This document shows, piece after piece, positions 26,549-36,257 of a stretch of 64,000 bases of DNA (position 1 is the first letter of the stretch; each line of letters begins with the position of its first letter). A program made the translations under genes and the position numbers. Below the pieces are notes generated by a model, which was not told where the DNA came from, searched no databases, and worked only from the letters and a program-made list of their open reading frames with translations. The DNA is from Verticiella alkaliphila (GTDB lineage: Bacteria; Pseudomonadota; Gammaproteobacteria; Burkholderiales; Burkholderiaceae_B): contig NZ_JADCNH010000022.1 in the NCBI RefSeq assembly GCF_018904615.1, forward strand, positions 1 through 64,000, written 5' to 3'.

Positions 26549-27718
26549 ATGACATTCGTTCGCAAGGTGTCGGCCGTGACGGCCGCGCTCACCTGTAGCG
26601 GCGTGCTGGCCGCGACCGAACCGCTGAAGATCGGCTTCATCGGCGAACTGTCCGGTCCCACGGCCGCTGTTGGCCAGGACCAGCTCGACGGCTTCAATCT
26701 GCTCGTCGAACGCAATGGCGGCAAGCTGGGCGGTGTGCCCGTGCAGATCGTGCGCGAGGATTCTCAGCTCAAGCCCGACGTCGCCAATCAGGCCGCGCGG
26801 CGTCTCGTCGAGCGCGAGAAGGTGCCGATCATCACGGGGGTGTCGTTCTCCAACGTGATGATGGCCATTCACAAGTACGTGACGGACAACGAGGTCTTCC
26901 TGATCGGCTCGAATGCCGGGCCCTCGCAGATCGCGGGCAAGCAGTGTTCGCCCTACCAGTTCATCACATCATGGCAGGGCGATCAGGCCTCGGAAGCCGT
27001 GGGCAAGTACGCCCGGGAGAAAGGCTACAAGCGCGTGTTCGTGCTGGCGCCCAATTATCAGGCCGGCAAGGACACCGTGGCGGGCTTCAAGCGCTACTAC
27101 GAAGGCGAGCTGGTGGACGAGGTCTATACCCCGCTCACGCAGATGGACTACTCGGCCGAGCTGGCCCAGGTGGCCGCCGCCAAGCCGGACGCCGTGTTCG
27201 CGTTCTATCCGGGCGGTCTCGGGATCGCTTTCGTCAAGCAGTTCGCCCAGGCGGGTCTGCGCACGAGCACGCCGCTGCTCTCGACCTTCATCGTCGATGC
27301 CGTGTCACTGCCGGCCTTGGGCCAGGACGCTGCCGGTGTGATCAGCGGCGGCTTCTGGGCACCGGACTTCGATAACGCGGCGAGTCGCGAGTTCGTGCAG
27401 GCCTTCGAACAGAAGTACGGCCGAATTCCTTCGAACTACGCAGCGCAAAGCTACGACGCCGCGCGCCTGCTGGATTCGGCGCTTGCCAAGGTGAAGGGAA
27501 ACGTGAGCGACAAGCCGGCGTTCATGGCCGCGTTGAAGGCGGCGGACTTCGCCTCGGTGCGGGGCGATTTTGCCTTCGGCAACAATCATTTCCCGATCCA
27601 GTCCATGCATGTGATGGAAGTGGCCAAGGACGCGCAGGGGCGCTCGTCCCTGAAGACCGTGGCCACACCGCTGGCCACGTACCAAGACGCCTATCACGCG
27701 CAGTGTCCGATGCCGTAG
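26549..27718 (+). CDS. Liv-type ABC transporter binding protein 2
   Basis: This 389-residue protein has a signal peptide ending SGVLAATEP and a type I periplasmic binding fold. It is a clear paralogue of binding protein 1: GPTAAVGQDQLDGFNLLVER and NYQAGKDTVAGFKRYYEGEL parallel that protein nearly position by position. There are no permease or ATPase genes beside it, so it probably feeds the livHMGF transporter at 21-24.6 kb with a second ligand, plausibly the substrate of the preceding oxygenase. RBS CAGGAGACATC precedes the ATG. Confidence 0.88.
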   Translation: MTFVRKVSAVTAALTCSGVLAATEPLKIGFIGELSGPTAAVGQDQLDGFNLLVERNGGKLGGVPVQIVREDSQLKPDVANQAARRLVEREKVPIITGVSFSNVMMAIHKYVTDNEVFLIGSNAGPSQIAGKQCSPYQFITSWQGDQASEAVGKYAREKGYKRVFVLAPNYQAGKDTVAGFKRYYEGELVDEVYTPLTQMDYSAELAQVAAAKPDAVFAFYPGGLGIAFVKQFAQAGLRTSTPLLSTFIVDAVSLPALGQDAAGVISGGFWAPDFDNAASREFVQAFEQKYGRIPSNYAAQSYDAARLLDSALAKVKGNVSDKPAFMAALKAADFASVRGDFAFGNNHFPIQSMHVMEVAKDAQGRSSLKTVATPLATYQDAYHAQCPMP

Positions 27719-27819
27719 AGCGGCTCGCCTGAGATGCGCCGCGGTGCTTGCACCGGGGCGCACGCCGATGCGCATGCGCTGGACCGCCGCCAGGAGATGG
27801 CGTCCGGCCCGCCAATGCA

Positions 27820-27847
27820 ACAGCGCCCGGTCAATGCCGGGCGCTGT
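27820..27847. terminator. Strong hairpin between convergent binding protein 2 and topB
   Basis: ACAGCGCCCGG (27820-27830) and its exact complement CCGGGCGCTGT (27837-27847) flank a 6-base TCAATG loop. It sits in the 168-base gap between convergent genes and could stop transcription from both sides, although no T-run follows. Confidence 0.65.
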
Positions 27848-27886
27848 CTGCAAGGCAAGGGGCGCGAGGGCCCATCACCCTGACGC

Positions 27887-30535
27887 TCAGGCCGCTGCCG
27901 CCTTTGCCGCCGCCTTGCGGGCCACGGTTTTCTTGGCCGCAGCCTTCTTCGCAGCCGCCTTCTTGGCCGGAGCCTTCTTCGCGGCTGTCTTGACCGCCTT
28001 CTTGGCCGCCTTCTTGGCGGGTGCCGCAGCAGCGTCGGCACCGGCTGCCGCTGTCTTGGCCGGCGTCTTGCGCCCCGGCTTTTCCGGACGCGGCTCGAAC
28101 TCGAAGCCGATCTTGCCGTCCGCGCCGCGCGTGAGGAACGCCTTGAACTTGCGGCGCGTGCGGCTGGAGACGAAGCCGTCCAGGAGATCCGTCTTGCCCT
28201 CGTTCAGCAGCTTGCTCATCTGCTCGGCCGTGATCTCCTGCTGCAGGATGACCTTGCCCGAGCGGAAGTCGCACGTCTTCTCCGGGCCCACGGACTTCTC
28301 GCACACGTAGCTCATGCCGTGTTCGTACACCCGGCCGGTGCACTTGGGGCAGGGGCCCAGCGCGGTGTGGCCGCTGAAGTCCACGGGTTCGTTGTCGTCC
28401 TCATCGGCCTGGCCGAAATCGAACTCCAGCTTGAACTCGTCGGTGATGCGCAGGATCGCCGCGAAGGGGCGGCCCATCTTGCTGATGAAGCCGTTCAACG
28501 GGCCGATGGTGCGCTTCTCGAGCAGCTCTTCGACTTCCGCGGGCTCGAACGTGCGGCCGCCCGGGTGCTTGCTGATCGAGAAGTCGCACTTCGTGCAGGC
28601 GTAGCGGCGATAGTTCTCCTTCACCACCGAGCCACAGCGCGGGCAGGGTGTGTGCAGGGTGACGTAGTCGCCCGGCACCGTGTCGCGATCGTATTCCTTG
28701 GCGCGCTTGACGATGACTTGCGTCATCTGGGCGATCTCGCGCATGAAGGCTTCACGCGCGAGCTGGCCTTGTTCGATCTGCGAGAGCTTGTACTCCCATT
28801 CGCCGGTGAGCTCGGGCGAGGTGAGTTCGTCCACGTCCAGGCCGGAGAGCAGCGTCATCAGCTGACGCGCCTTGGCGGTCGGCACGAGCTCGCGGCCTTC
28901 GCGGCGCAGGTAGACCTCGTTGATGAGGCCTTCGATGATGCCGGCCCGCGTGGCTGGCGTGCCCAGGCCACGGGCGGACATGGCTTCGCGCAGTTCGCCG
29001 TCCTCGACGAGCTTGCCCGCGCCTTCCATGGCCGACAGCAGCGTGGCTTCCGAGTAGCGTGCCGGCGGCTTGGTGACGAGACCCACGGCCTCGACGTCTT
29101 CCGTGCGCACACGCTCGCCTTCGGCCACCGGCACCAGCGTGGCATCCTCGCCCTGACTGGCGCGGCCGTAGATCGCCAGCCAGCCCGGGCTGACCAGCAC
29201 CTTGCCGTCCGTGCGGAACTGATGGCCGGCGACTTCCGTGATGCGCGTGGTGACGCGGAACTCGGCCGCCGGGAAGAACACCGCCAGGAAGCGGCGCACG
29301 ACCAGGTCGTAGATCTTGCCTTCGGCGTCGCTCAGCTCGCGCGGTGCCTGCAGGGTGGGGATGATCGCAAAGTGATCCGACACCTTCTTGTTGTCGAAGA
29401 TGCGGCGGTTGGGCTTGACCCAGCCGTTCTCGCGGACCTGGCGGGCGAAGGCCGTGAAGGCGGACGTGCTGCTTGCCTCGCCGCTCGCCAGCATGCCCAT
29501 CGTGTCCTTGACCGTGCCGAGGTAATCCTCGGGCAGGTAGCGCGAGTCCGTCCGTGGGTAGGTCAAGGCCTTGTGGCGTTCGTACAGGGCCTGGGCCAGC
29601 GACAACGTGGTCTTGGCGGAGAAGCCGAAGCGTCCGTTGGCCTCGCGCTGCAGGCTCGTCAGATCGAAGAGCTGCGGCGAGAGCTGTGTGGTGGGCTTGG
29701 ATTCCTCGCGCACGGTACCGGGCTGCTCGCGGCACGCCGCGACCACCGAATCCGCAGCGGCCTTCACCCAAAGGCGCGAATCGCGCTTCTCGGGATCCTT
29801 CTCGTCTTTCTTGTGGTTGGGGTCGAACCAGCGGCCTTCGTAGAGGCCAGCGGCCGCCACGAACTGCGCGCGCACTTCCCAGTAATCACGCGGCACGAAG
29901 CGGCGGATGCGTTCCTCGCGTTCGGCCACGATGGCGAGCGTCGGGGTCTGCACCCGGCCCACCGGCGTCTTGAAGAAGCCGCCATCCTTGCTGTTGAAGG
30001 CGGTCATGGCACGCGTGCCGTTGATGCCCACCAGCCAGTCCGCTTCGGCGCGCGAGCGCGCAGCGGCTTCCAGCGGCTTCATGATGTCGTCGCTGCGCAG
30101 GTTGGCGAACGCCTCGCGAATCGCCTGCTGCGTCATCGACTGCAACCACAGGCGCTGCACGGGCTTCTTCGCGCCCGAGTACTGAAGGATGTAGCGGAAG
30201 ATCAGTTCGCCTTCGCGGCCCGCGTCACAGGCGTTGATGATGGCGTCGACGTCCTTGCGCTTGATGAGGCGTACCAGGAGGCGCAGGCGCTCTTCGGAGC
30301 GCTTGTCGGCCGGCCCGAGCGTGAACTCCGGCGGAATCACGGGCAGGTGCGTGAAGCTCCACTTGCCCTTGACGGGATCGTTGGGTGCGACCAGTCCGAG
30401 CAGATGGCCCACGCTGGAGGACAGCACGTAGTCATCGCTCTCGAAGTATTCACCCTCGCGCTTGAAACCTCCCAAGGCCCGCGAGATGTCGAGCGCCACG
30501 GAGGGCTTCTCGGCGATTATGAGTGTCTTTCCCAT
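27887..30535 (-). CDS. topB: DNA topoisomerase III with Lys/Ala-rich C-terminal tail
   Basis: This 882-residue type IA topoisomerase starts with a TOPRIM domain (KTLIIAEKPSVALDISRALG, CDAGREGELIFRYI) and has the active-site tyrosine block ALTYPRTDSRYLPED. Two zinc-ribbon-like segments follow (CPRCGSVV...YACTKC; CPKCTGRVYEHG...CDF). It ends with a ~60-residue tail of KKAVK, AAKKAPAKKAA and AKK repeats like histone H1, which probably adds nonspecific DNA binding. smg lies upstream on the same strand, a common Burkholderiales pairing. Confidence 0.93.
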   Translation of the reverse strand: MGKTLIIAEKPSVALDISRALGGFKREGEYFESDDYVLSSSVGHLLGLVAPNDPVKGKWSFTHLPVIPPEFTLGPADKRSEERLRLLVRLIKRKDVDAIINACDAGREGELIFRYILQYSGAKKPVQRLWLQSMTQQAIREAFANLRSDDIMKPLEAAARSRAEADWLVGINGTRAMTAFNSKDGGFFKTPVGRVQTPTLAIVAEREERIRRFVPRDYWEVRAQFVAAAGLYEGRWFDPNHKKDEKDPEKRDSRLWVKAAADSVVAACREQPGTVREESKPTTQLSPQLFDLTSLQREANGRFGFSAKTTLSLAQALYERHKALTYPRTDSRYLPEDYLGTVKDTMGMLASGEASSTSAFTAFARQVRENGWVKPNRRIFDNKKVSDHFAIIPTLQAPRELSDAEGKIYDLVVRRFLAVFFPAAEFRVTTRITEVAGHQFRTDGKVLVSPGWLAIYGRASQGEDATLVPVAEGERVRTEDVEAVGLVTKPPARYSEATLLSAMEGAGKLVEDGELREAMSARGLGTPATRAGIIEGLINEVYLRREGRELVPTAKARQLMTLLSGLDVDELTSPELTGEWEYKLSQIEQGQLAREAFMREIAQMTQVIVKRAKEYDRDTVPGDYVTLHTPCPRCGSVVKENYRRYACTKCDFSISKHPGGRTFEPAEVEELLEKRTIGPLNGFISKMGRPFAAILRITDEFKLEFDFGQADEDDNEPVDFSGHTALGPCPKCTGRVYEHGMSYVCEKSVGPEKTCDFRSGKVILQQEITAEQMSKLLNEGKTDLLDGFVSSRTRRKFKAFLTRGADGKIGFEFEPRPEKPGRKTPAKTAAAGADAAAAPAKKAAKKAVKTAAKKAPAKKAAAKKAAAKKTVARKAAAKAAAA

Positions 30536-30744
30536 CGATTTCCAAAGTCAATACGGCGCCGGGCCCTGGCGGGCGCGGTTGGTTGCCCGGGATGATACGG
30601 GCCTCTTTTCGCATCGTGCAAGTCGTGGCGCGCGGCAGTCGCAAATGACGGGCCCGGAACCGGGCTCTGTGCGCCCTCGTCAGACCCGGCAAACCCCGAT
30701 GGGTTCGACCGATTGCGGCAGGCGCAGATCGACGCCGGATGGCG

Positions 30745-31203
30745 TCAGTGCAGGCGGCGCGTGGCGCCGTCTTCCAGGAGCTCTTCGAGCACCAGATTGT
30801 CGATGTCGGCTTCCTGGCTCCACAGCACCATCAGCACCGTGATGCGCAGCTTTTCGAGCGGCACGGGACCGTCGCCCAGGGCAAGTGCCCGGTCGATGAC
30901 GATTTCGCGCAACGCGGCCGACAGAATGCCCGCGCTCTCGAGGAACGCGATGAAGCCGATGGCTTCGGTACCCAGGAGGCGGTATTCGGTTTCGGCGTAC
31001 ACACGGTGGCCCGAGCCTACCGTCCGAGCCATGTCGATGCAGTGCTCGGTGGACTCCGCCAGCCCGGACAGCCATGACAGGGCGTCGTCGATGTCCTCGT
31101 GCTCGAACCCGGCGGCCGCAAGGCGCCGAGCCAGAACGTCTGCATCGGGACAGGCTTCGGGCGCGTGATAGTTATCGAAGAGATAGACCAGAATATCGAA
31201 CAT
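30745..31203 (-). CDS. smg: Smg (DUF494) protein
   Basis: This 152-residue acidic, helical protein begins MFDILVYLFDNYHAPEAC and contains YRLLGTEAIGFIAFLESAGI, both diagnostic of the Smg/DUF494 family. The function is not established; the gene commonly sits near dprA and topoisomerase genes. The ATG at 31203 is taken as start, although the frame is open further upstream. A 209-base gap without an evident gene separates it from topB. Confidence 0.9.
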   Translation of the reverse strand: MFDILVYLFDNYHAPEACPDADVLARRLAAAGFEHEDIDDALSWLSGLAESTEHCIDMARTVGSGHRVYAETEYRLLGTEAIGFIAFLESAGILSAALREIVIDRALALGDGPVPLEKLRITVLMVLWSQEADIDNLVLEELLEDGATRRLH

Positions 31204-31286
31204 GAGCGCGCACAGGAGTATGGAACTACTGTACCAGAAACGGATTTGCGCGGCCCGCGGATGCAACCGTCGAGCCAGGCGTCGCG

Positions 31287-33302
31287 TCAGGCCGCTGCGT
31301 CGGTCATGCGCAACAGCTCCGCCCCCTCCGACACCGGGTCGCCCGGTGCAAAGCACACCTCGGCGATCTCGCCGTCCGCCGCCGCGGTGATGGTGTGCTC
31401 CATCTTCATGGCCTCCATGACCATCAGGGCCTGCCCGGCCGCGACAGTGTCGCCCGCGGCCACGTGCACGGCCAGGATTCGCCCTGGCATGGGGGCGGTG
31501 AGGCTGCCCGCATGGCCCTCGGCGACGGCGCCGTCGGCGCGAGGCAGCTCGAGCACATGGCGCCGGCCGTCGTGCCACACGACGAGGCCGTCCGGCGTCT
31601 CGAGCACGATGCCGGTGGTTTCATGGTCGGCGAGCCGCACGGCCAGTGCCAGGCGGGCGCCGTCGACCGGTTCCCGCAGGGACCATCGCCAGTCGACCGG
31701 GGTGTCGCCCACGGCGATCTGCGCGGCATGACCCGAATGCACGGTGACCGTGCGCACTGCGCCGCCGTCCAGGAACGCCAGGCTCTCGGCAGCCGGGCCG
31801 CCCACGCGCCAGCGGTCGGCGACGTCCCAAGGGTCGGTGCCAGTGGCGGGTCGTCGCGCGAGCCGTGCGGCCGCCGCCAATGCCAGCACCGCCGGGGAGG
31901 CGGGTGCCACGGGGGGCAGCAGCGTCTCGCGGCGGCGCTCGATGAGGCCGGTGTCGAGATCGGCGGCGGCGAAAGCCTCGTCCGTCATCAGGCGGGTGAG
32001 AAAGGTGACGTTCGTATGCACGCCCGCCACTTCTGTTGCAGCCAGCGCATCGTGCAGGCGTGTGCGGGCCTGGTCGCGGTCCGCGCCCCAGACGATCAGC
32101 TTGGCGATCATCGGGTCGTAGTGGGGCGTGATGGTGTCGCCTGCGCCCACCCCGCTGTCCACGCGCACCGCTGCAGGCTCGCCCCGCGCATCGGCACCGA
32201 CCTGGAAGGTGACGTGGGGCGGCAGGCGCAGGTGCGTGAGGGTGCCGACCGAGGGCAGGAAGCCCGTGTCCGGATTCTCCGCATAGAGCCGTGCCTCGAT
32301 CGCGTGGCCCTGGATGACCAAGTCCTCCTGGCCCAGCGGCAGCGGGGCACCGGCGGCGACGCGCAATTGCCATTCGACCAGGTCCTGGCCGCAGATCATC
32401 TCGGTGACGGGGTGCTCGACCTGCAGGCGGGTGTTCATCTCCATGAAATAGAACTGTCCGCCCGGCTCGACGATGAATTCGACGGTGCCCGCACCGACGT
32501 AGCCCACGGCGCGGGCGGCGGCCACGGCGGCTTCACCCATGGCGCGGCGGCGCTCGGCCGTCATGCCGGGGGCGGGAGCCTCTTCGATCACCTTCTGGTG
32601 GCGCCGCTGCACGGAGCAGTCACGTTCGAAGAGATAGACCGCGTTGCCGTGGGTGTCTGCGAACACCTGGACTTCGATGTGGCGCGGCTTCTGCACGTAG
32701 CGTTCGATGAGCACGTGATCGTCGCCGAAGCTCGCGCTGGCTTCCCGCTGGCACGACGCCAGCGCGGCCGCGAATTCACCCGCTGCCGTGACGATGCGCA
32801 TGCCTTTGCCGCCGCCGCCCGCGCTCGCCTTGATGAGCACGGGGTAGCCGATGGCATCGGCCTCGGCTCGCAGCCGGGCGGGATCCTGGTCGTCGCCGTG
32901 ATAGCCCGGCACGAGCGGCACGCCGGCCTTGGCCATCAGCGTCTTGGCGGCGGATTTGCTGCCCATCGCCGCAATGGCCGAGGGCGGCGGGCCGACGAAG
33001 ACGAGGCCGGCGTCGGCGCAGGCCTGCGCGAAACCGGCGTTCTCCGAGAGGAACCCGTAGCCGGGGTGCACGGCCTGGGCGCCGGTGCGCCGCGCCGCGG
33101 CAATGATGGCATCGGCGCGCAGGTAGCTCTCGCGGGCCGGCGCGGGCCCCAGGTGCACGGCCTCGTCGCAGGCATGCACATGGCGTGCGCCAGCGTCGGC
33201 ATCGGAATATACGGCCACGGTACGCACGCCCAGGCGGCGGGCGGTGGCGGCGACACGGCAGGCGATTTCGCCGCGGTTGGCGATCAGCAGGGTCTGGAAC
33301 AC
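31287..33302 (-). CDS. liuD: Methylcrotonoyl-CoA carboxylase biotin-containing alpha subunit
   Basis: This 671-residue protein has biotin carboxylase domains (QTLLIANRGEIACRVAATAR, the ATP-grasp loop KASAGGGGKGMRIV, MEMNTRLQVEHPVTE) and a C-terminal biotinyl domain with the acceptor lysine in MEAMKMEH near residue 630. With the adjacent liuB it carboxylates 3-methylcrotonyl-CoA in leucine breakdown. The GTG at 33302 follows GAGGAAGATCCT and gives the family start VFQTLLIANRGEI. The specific substrate is inferred from the liuA/liuB neighbours, since geranyl- and propionyl-CoA carboxylases look similar. Confidence 0.9.
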   Translation of the reverse strand: MFQTLLIANRGEIACRVAATARRLGVRTVAVYSDADAGARHVHACDEAVHLGPAPARESYLRADAIIAAARRTGAQAVHPGYGFLSENAGFAQACADAGLVFVGPPPSAIAAMGSKSAAKTLMAKAGVPLVPGYHGDDQDPARLRAEADAIGYPVLIKASAGGGGKGMRIVTAAGEFAAALASCQREASASFGDDHVLIERYVQKPRHIEVQVFADTHGNAVYLFERDCSVQRRHQKVIEEAPAPGMTAERRRAMGEAAVAAARAVGYVGAGTVEFIVEPGGQFYFMEMNTRLQVEHPVTEMICGQDLVEWQLRVAAGAPLPLGQEDLVIQGHAIEARLYAENPDTGFLPSVGTLTHLRLPPHVTFQVGADARGEPAAVRVDSGVGAGDTITPHYDPMIAKLIVWGADRDQARTRLHDALAATEVAGVHTNVTFLTRLMTDEAFAAADLDTGLIERRRETLLPPVAPASPAVLALAAAARLARRPATGTDPWDVADRWRVGGPAAESLAFLDGGAVRTVTVHSGHAAQIAVGDTPVDWRWSLREPVDGARLALAVRLADHETTGIVLETPDGLVVWHDGRRHVLELPRADGAVAEGHAGSLTAPMPGRILAVHVAAGDTVAAGQALMVMEAMKMEHTITAAADGEIAEVCFAPGDPVSEGAELLRMTDAAA

Positions 33303-33337
33303 AGGATCTTCCTCGTCGGGGATGGCGTGTGCCGGGC

Positions 33338-34945
33338 CTACATGCGGAACACGCCGAAGCGCGTCGGGGCGATGGGGGCGTTCAGGCAGGCGGACAACGA
33401 CAGCGCCAGCACGCGGCGCGTATCGGCCGGATCGATGATGCCGTCGTCCCAGAGGCGTGCGGTGGCGTAGTAGGGATGCCCCTCGCGCTCGTACTGGGCG
33501 CGGATCGGCGCCTTGAAGGCCTCCTCCGCCTCGGCGCTCCACGCCTCGCCGCGCGTGGCCATGCCGTCGCGCTTGACGGTGGCGAGCACGTTGGCCGCCT
33601 GCTCGCCGCCCATCACGCTGATGCGCGCGTTCGGCCAGAGATACAGGAAGCGGGGCGAATAGGCCCGGCCGCACATGCCGTAGTTGCCCGCGCCGAACGA
33701 GCCGCCGATGATGACCGTGAGCTTGGGCACGGCGGCCGTGGCCACGGCAGTGACGAGCTTGGCGCCGTGGCGGGCAATGCCTTCGTTCTCGTACTTGCGG
33801 CCCACCATGAAGCCGGTGATGTTCTGCAGAAAGAGCAGGGGGATGCCGCGCTGGCAGCAGAGCTCGATGAAGTGCGCGCCCTTCTGGGCCGACTCCGAGA
33901 AGAGAATGCCGTTGTTGGCGATGACGCCCACGGGCATGCCGTGCAGGTGCGCGAAGCCGGTGACGAGCGTCGTGCCAAAGCGCGGCTTGAATTCCTCCAG
34001 CACGGAATCGTCGACGATGCGGGCGATCACGTCGCGCACGTTGAAGGGCTTGCGCGTGTCGGCGGGAATGATGCCGTAGAGCTCGGCCGGATCGTGGCGC
34101 GGCGGCAGCGGCTCGCGGCGCGCGAGCTGCGCCGGCTTGGTGCGGTTCAGCCGCGCGACGATGTCGCGCGCGAGCTGCAGGGCGTGTGGATCGTCTGCGG
34201 CCAGATGATCGGCCACGCCGGACAGGCGCGTGTGCACGTCGCCTCCGCCCAGGTCTTCCGCACTCACCACCTCGCCGGTGGCGGCCTTCACGAGGGGCGG
34301 GCCGCCCAGGAAGATCGTGCCCTGGTCGCGCACGATGACGGATTCGTCGCTCATGGCCGGCACGTAGGCGCCGCCCGCCGTGCACGAGCCCATCACGACC
34401 GCGATCTGGGCGATGCCGTCGGCAGAGAGATTGGCCTGGTTGTAGAAGATACGGCCGAAGTGGTCGCGATCCGGGAACACCTCGTCCTGGCGCGGCAGGT
34501 TCGCCCCGCCGGAATCCACCAGGTAGACGCAGGGCAGGCGGTTCTGGCCTGCGATTTCCTGCGCGCGCAGGTGCTTCTTCACCGTCATGGGGTAGTAGGT
34601 GCCGCCCTTGACGGTGGCGTCGTTGCACACGACGACGCATTCCTGGCCGGCGATGCGGCCGATGCCGGTGATGATGCCGGCGCCCGGCGCCTCACCCTCG
34701 TACATGCCGTGGGCGGCCAGGGGGGACAATTCCAGGAAAGGGCTGCCCGGATCGAGCAGGCGATCCACGCGCTCGCGCGGCAGGAGCTTGCCGCGCGCCA
34801 CATGCCGCGCATTGGCCGTGGCGCCGCCGCCCTGGGCGACTTGCGCCAGTTGCGCCTGCAGGTCAGCCACCTGCTGGCGCATCGACTCGGCGTTCTGGGT
34901 GAAGGCAGGCGAGCGGGTATCGACGCGTGAGGCGATCACGGACAT
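33338..34945 (-). CDS. liuB: Methylcrotonoyl-CoA carboxylase beta (carboxyltransferase) subunit
   Basis: This 535-residue carboxyltransferase has [40 protein letters not shown], and the C-terminal oxyanion region [20 protein letters not shown] and [19 protein letters not shown]. These are typical of acyl-CoA carboxylases acting on branched substrates. It lies 35 bases upstream of liuD. A hairpin at 34976-34998 separates it from the thiolase gene upstream. Confidence 0.92.
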   Translation of the reverse strand: MSVIASRVDTRSPAFTQNAESMRQQVADLQAQLAQVAQGGGATANARHVARGKLLPRERVDRLLDPGSPFLELSPLAAHGMYEGEAPGAGIITGIGRIAGQECVVVCNDATVKGGTYYPMTVKKHLRAQEIAGQNRLPCVYLVDSGGANLPRQDEVFPDRDHFGRIFYNQANLSADGIAQIAVVMGSCTAGGAYVPAMSDESVIVRDQGTIFLGGPPLVKAATGEVVSAEDLGGGDVHTRLSGVADHLAADDPHALQLARDIVARLNRTKPAQLARREPLPPRHDPAELYGIIPADTRKPFNVRDVIARIVDDSVLEEFKPRFGTTLVTGFAHLHGMPVGVIANNGILFSESAQKGAHFIELCCQRGIPLLFLQNITGFMVGRKYENEGIARHGAKLVTAVATAAVPKLTVIIGGSFGAGNYGMCGRAYSPRFLYLWPNARISVMGGEQAANVLATVKRDGMATRGEAWSAEAEEAFKAPIRAQYEREGHPYYATARLWDDGIIDPADTRRVLALSLSACLNAPIAPTRFGVFRM

Positions 34946-34975
34946 GCGGCAGTCTCCAGGCTTGAGGCAAGGGGC

Positions 34976-34998
34976 GGGCGGCCCTCGAGGGCCGTCCC
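34976..34998 (-). other. Palindromic hairpin between the thiolase gene and liuB
   Basis: CGGCCCTCGAGGGCCG (34979-34994) is a perfect 16-base palindrome, extended by GGG and CCC on the two sides. It lies in the 110-base gap between the thiolase stop and the liuB start. No T-run follows on the minus strand, so a stability or processing role is as likely as termination. Confidence 0.45.
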
Positions 34999-35055
34999 TT
35001 TGTGGGGAGCATGGCGCCGACAGCGGCCGGCACCACGCGGATCACGGTGAGGTGA

Positions 35056-36237
35056 TCAGACCATCTCGATGGCCATGGCCACGGCTTCGCCGCCGCCAAT
35101 GCACAGCGTCGCCACGCCACGCTTGCCGCCGCGCTTCTTCAGCGCGCCGATCAGCGTGACGAGCAGGCGGGCGCCGGAGGCCCCGATCGGGTGGCCCAGG
35201 GCGCACGCGCCGCCGTGCACGTTGACCTTGTCGTGCGGCAGGTTGTGTTCCTTCATGGCGGCCATGGCAACCACGGCGAAGGCTTCGTTGATCTCATAGA
35301 GATCGACGTCCTCGGCCGTCCAGCCCGTCTTCTTGAAGAGGTTCTTCAACGCGGCCACGGGGGCGGTGGTGAACCAGTTCGGCTCCTGCGAGTGCTGGGC
35401 GTGGCCCACGATACGAGCGAGTGGCGTGGCACCCAGGCGCTTGGCCGTGGACTCGCGCATGAGCACCAGCGCCGCGGCACCGTCGGAGATCGACGAGGAG
35501 GTCGCCGCCGTGATCGTGCCTTCCTTCTTGAAGGCGGCCTTCAGGCCCGGGATCTTCTCGGGCATCGCCTTGAAGGGCGCTTCGTCGGAGGCGACTTCGG
35601 TGTCGCCCTTGCGGCCCGCCACCTTCACCGGCACGACTTCCCAGTCGAAGGTGCCGTCCTCGACGGCGGCCTTGGCGCGGCGCAGCGATTCGATGGCGAA
35701 GGCATCCTGGGATTCGCGCGAGAAGGCGTACTTCTCGGCGCAGTCCTCGGCGAATACGCCCATGGCCTTGCCGCGGTCGTAGGCGTCTTCCAGGCCATCG
35801 AGGGCCATGTGGTCATAGACCGTGGAGTGGCCATAGCGGTAGCCGCCGCGCCCCTTGAGCAGCAGGTAGGGCGCGTTGCTCATGCTTTCCTGGCCGCCGG
35901 CCACGACGACCTCGGCGCTGCCCGCGACGAGCAGGTCATGGCCGAGCATGGCGGCTTTCATGCCGGAGCCGCACACCTTGTGCAGCGTGGTGCAGGCGGC
36001 GGTGATCGGCAGGCCGGCGCCCAGCGCGGCCTGGCGGGCGGGCGCCTGGCCCTGGCCTGCCTGGAGGACGTTGCCCATGATGACTTCGTCGACGGCCTCG
36101 GGGGAGATGCCGGCGCGCTCGACGGCTGCCTTGATGGCGGTGGCGCCCAGCTCATAGGCGGCGAGCCCGGACAAGGCGCCCATCATGCCGCCCATCGGGG
36201 TGCGGGCCACGGATACGATGACAACGGGATCGGACAT
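35056..36237 (-). CDS. Acetyl-CoA C-acetyltransferase (thiolase)
   Basis: This 393-residue thiolase has the acylated cysteine in [11 protein letters not shown], the histidine in [16 protein letters not shown] and the second cysteine in [10 protein letters not shown]. It begins [20 protein letters not shown]. Within a leucine-degradation cluster it may cleave acetoacetyl-CoA, the end product of that pathway, to acetyl-CoA. It lies 20 bases downstream of aceK on the same strand. Confidence 0.92.
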   Translation of the reverse strand: MSDPVVIVSVARTPMGGMMGALSGLAAYELGATAIKAAVERAGISPEAVDEVIMGNVLQAGQGQAPARQAALGAGLPITAACTTLHKVCGSGMKAAMLGHDLLVAGSAEVVVAGGQESMSNAPYLLLKGRGGYRYGHSTVYDHMALDGLEDAYDRGKAMGVFAEDCAEKYAFSRESQDAFAIESLRRAKAAVEDGTFDWEVVPVKVAGRKGDTEVASDEAPFKAMPEKIPGLKAAFKKEGTITAATSSSISDGAAALVLMRESTAKRLGATPLARIVGHAQHSQEPNWFTTAPVAALKNLFKKTGWTAEDVDLYEINEAFAVVAMAAMKEHNLPHDKVNVHGGACALGHPIGASGARLLVTLIGALKKRGGKRGVATLCIGGGEAVAMAIEMV

Positions 36238-36257
36238 TACAGGTCTCCTGAGAGAAA

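Noticed and set aside
28319-30595. 758-residue open frame on the plus strand opposite topB
   Set aside because: It is the antisense of a strongly conserved gene, has low-complexity Ala/Arg/Gly composition and no family signature. Such frames are expected in GC-rich DNA.
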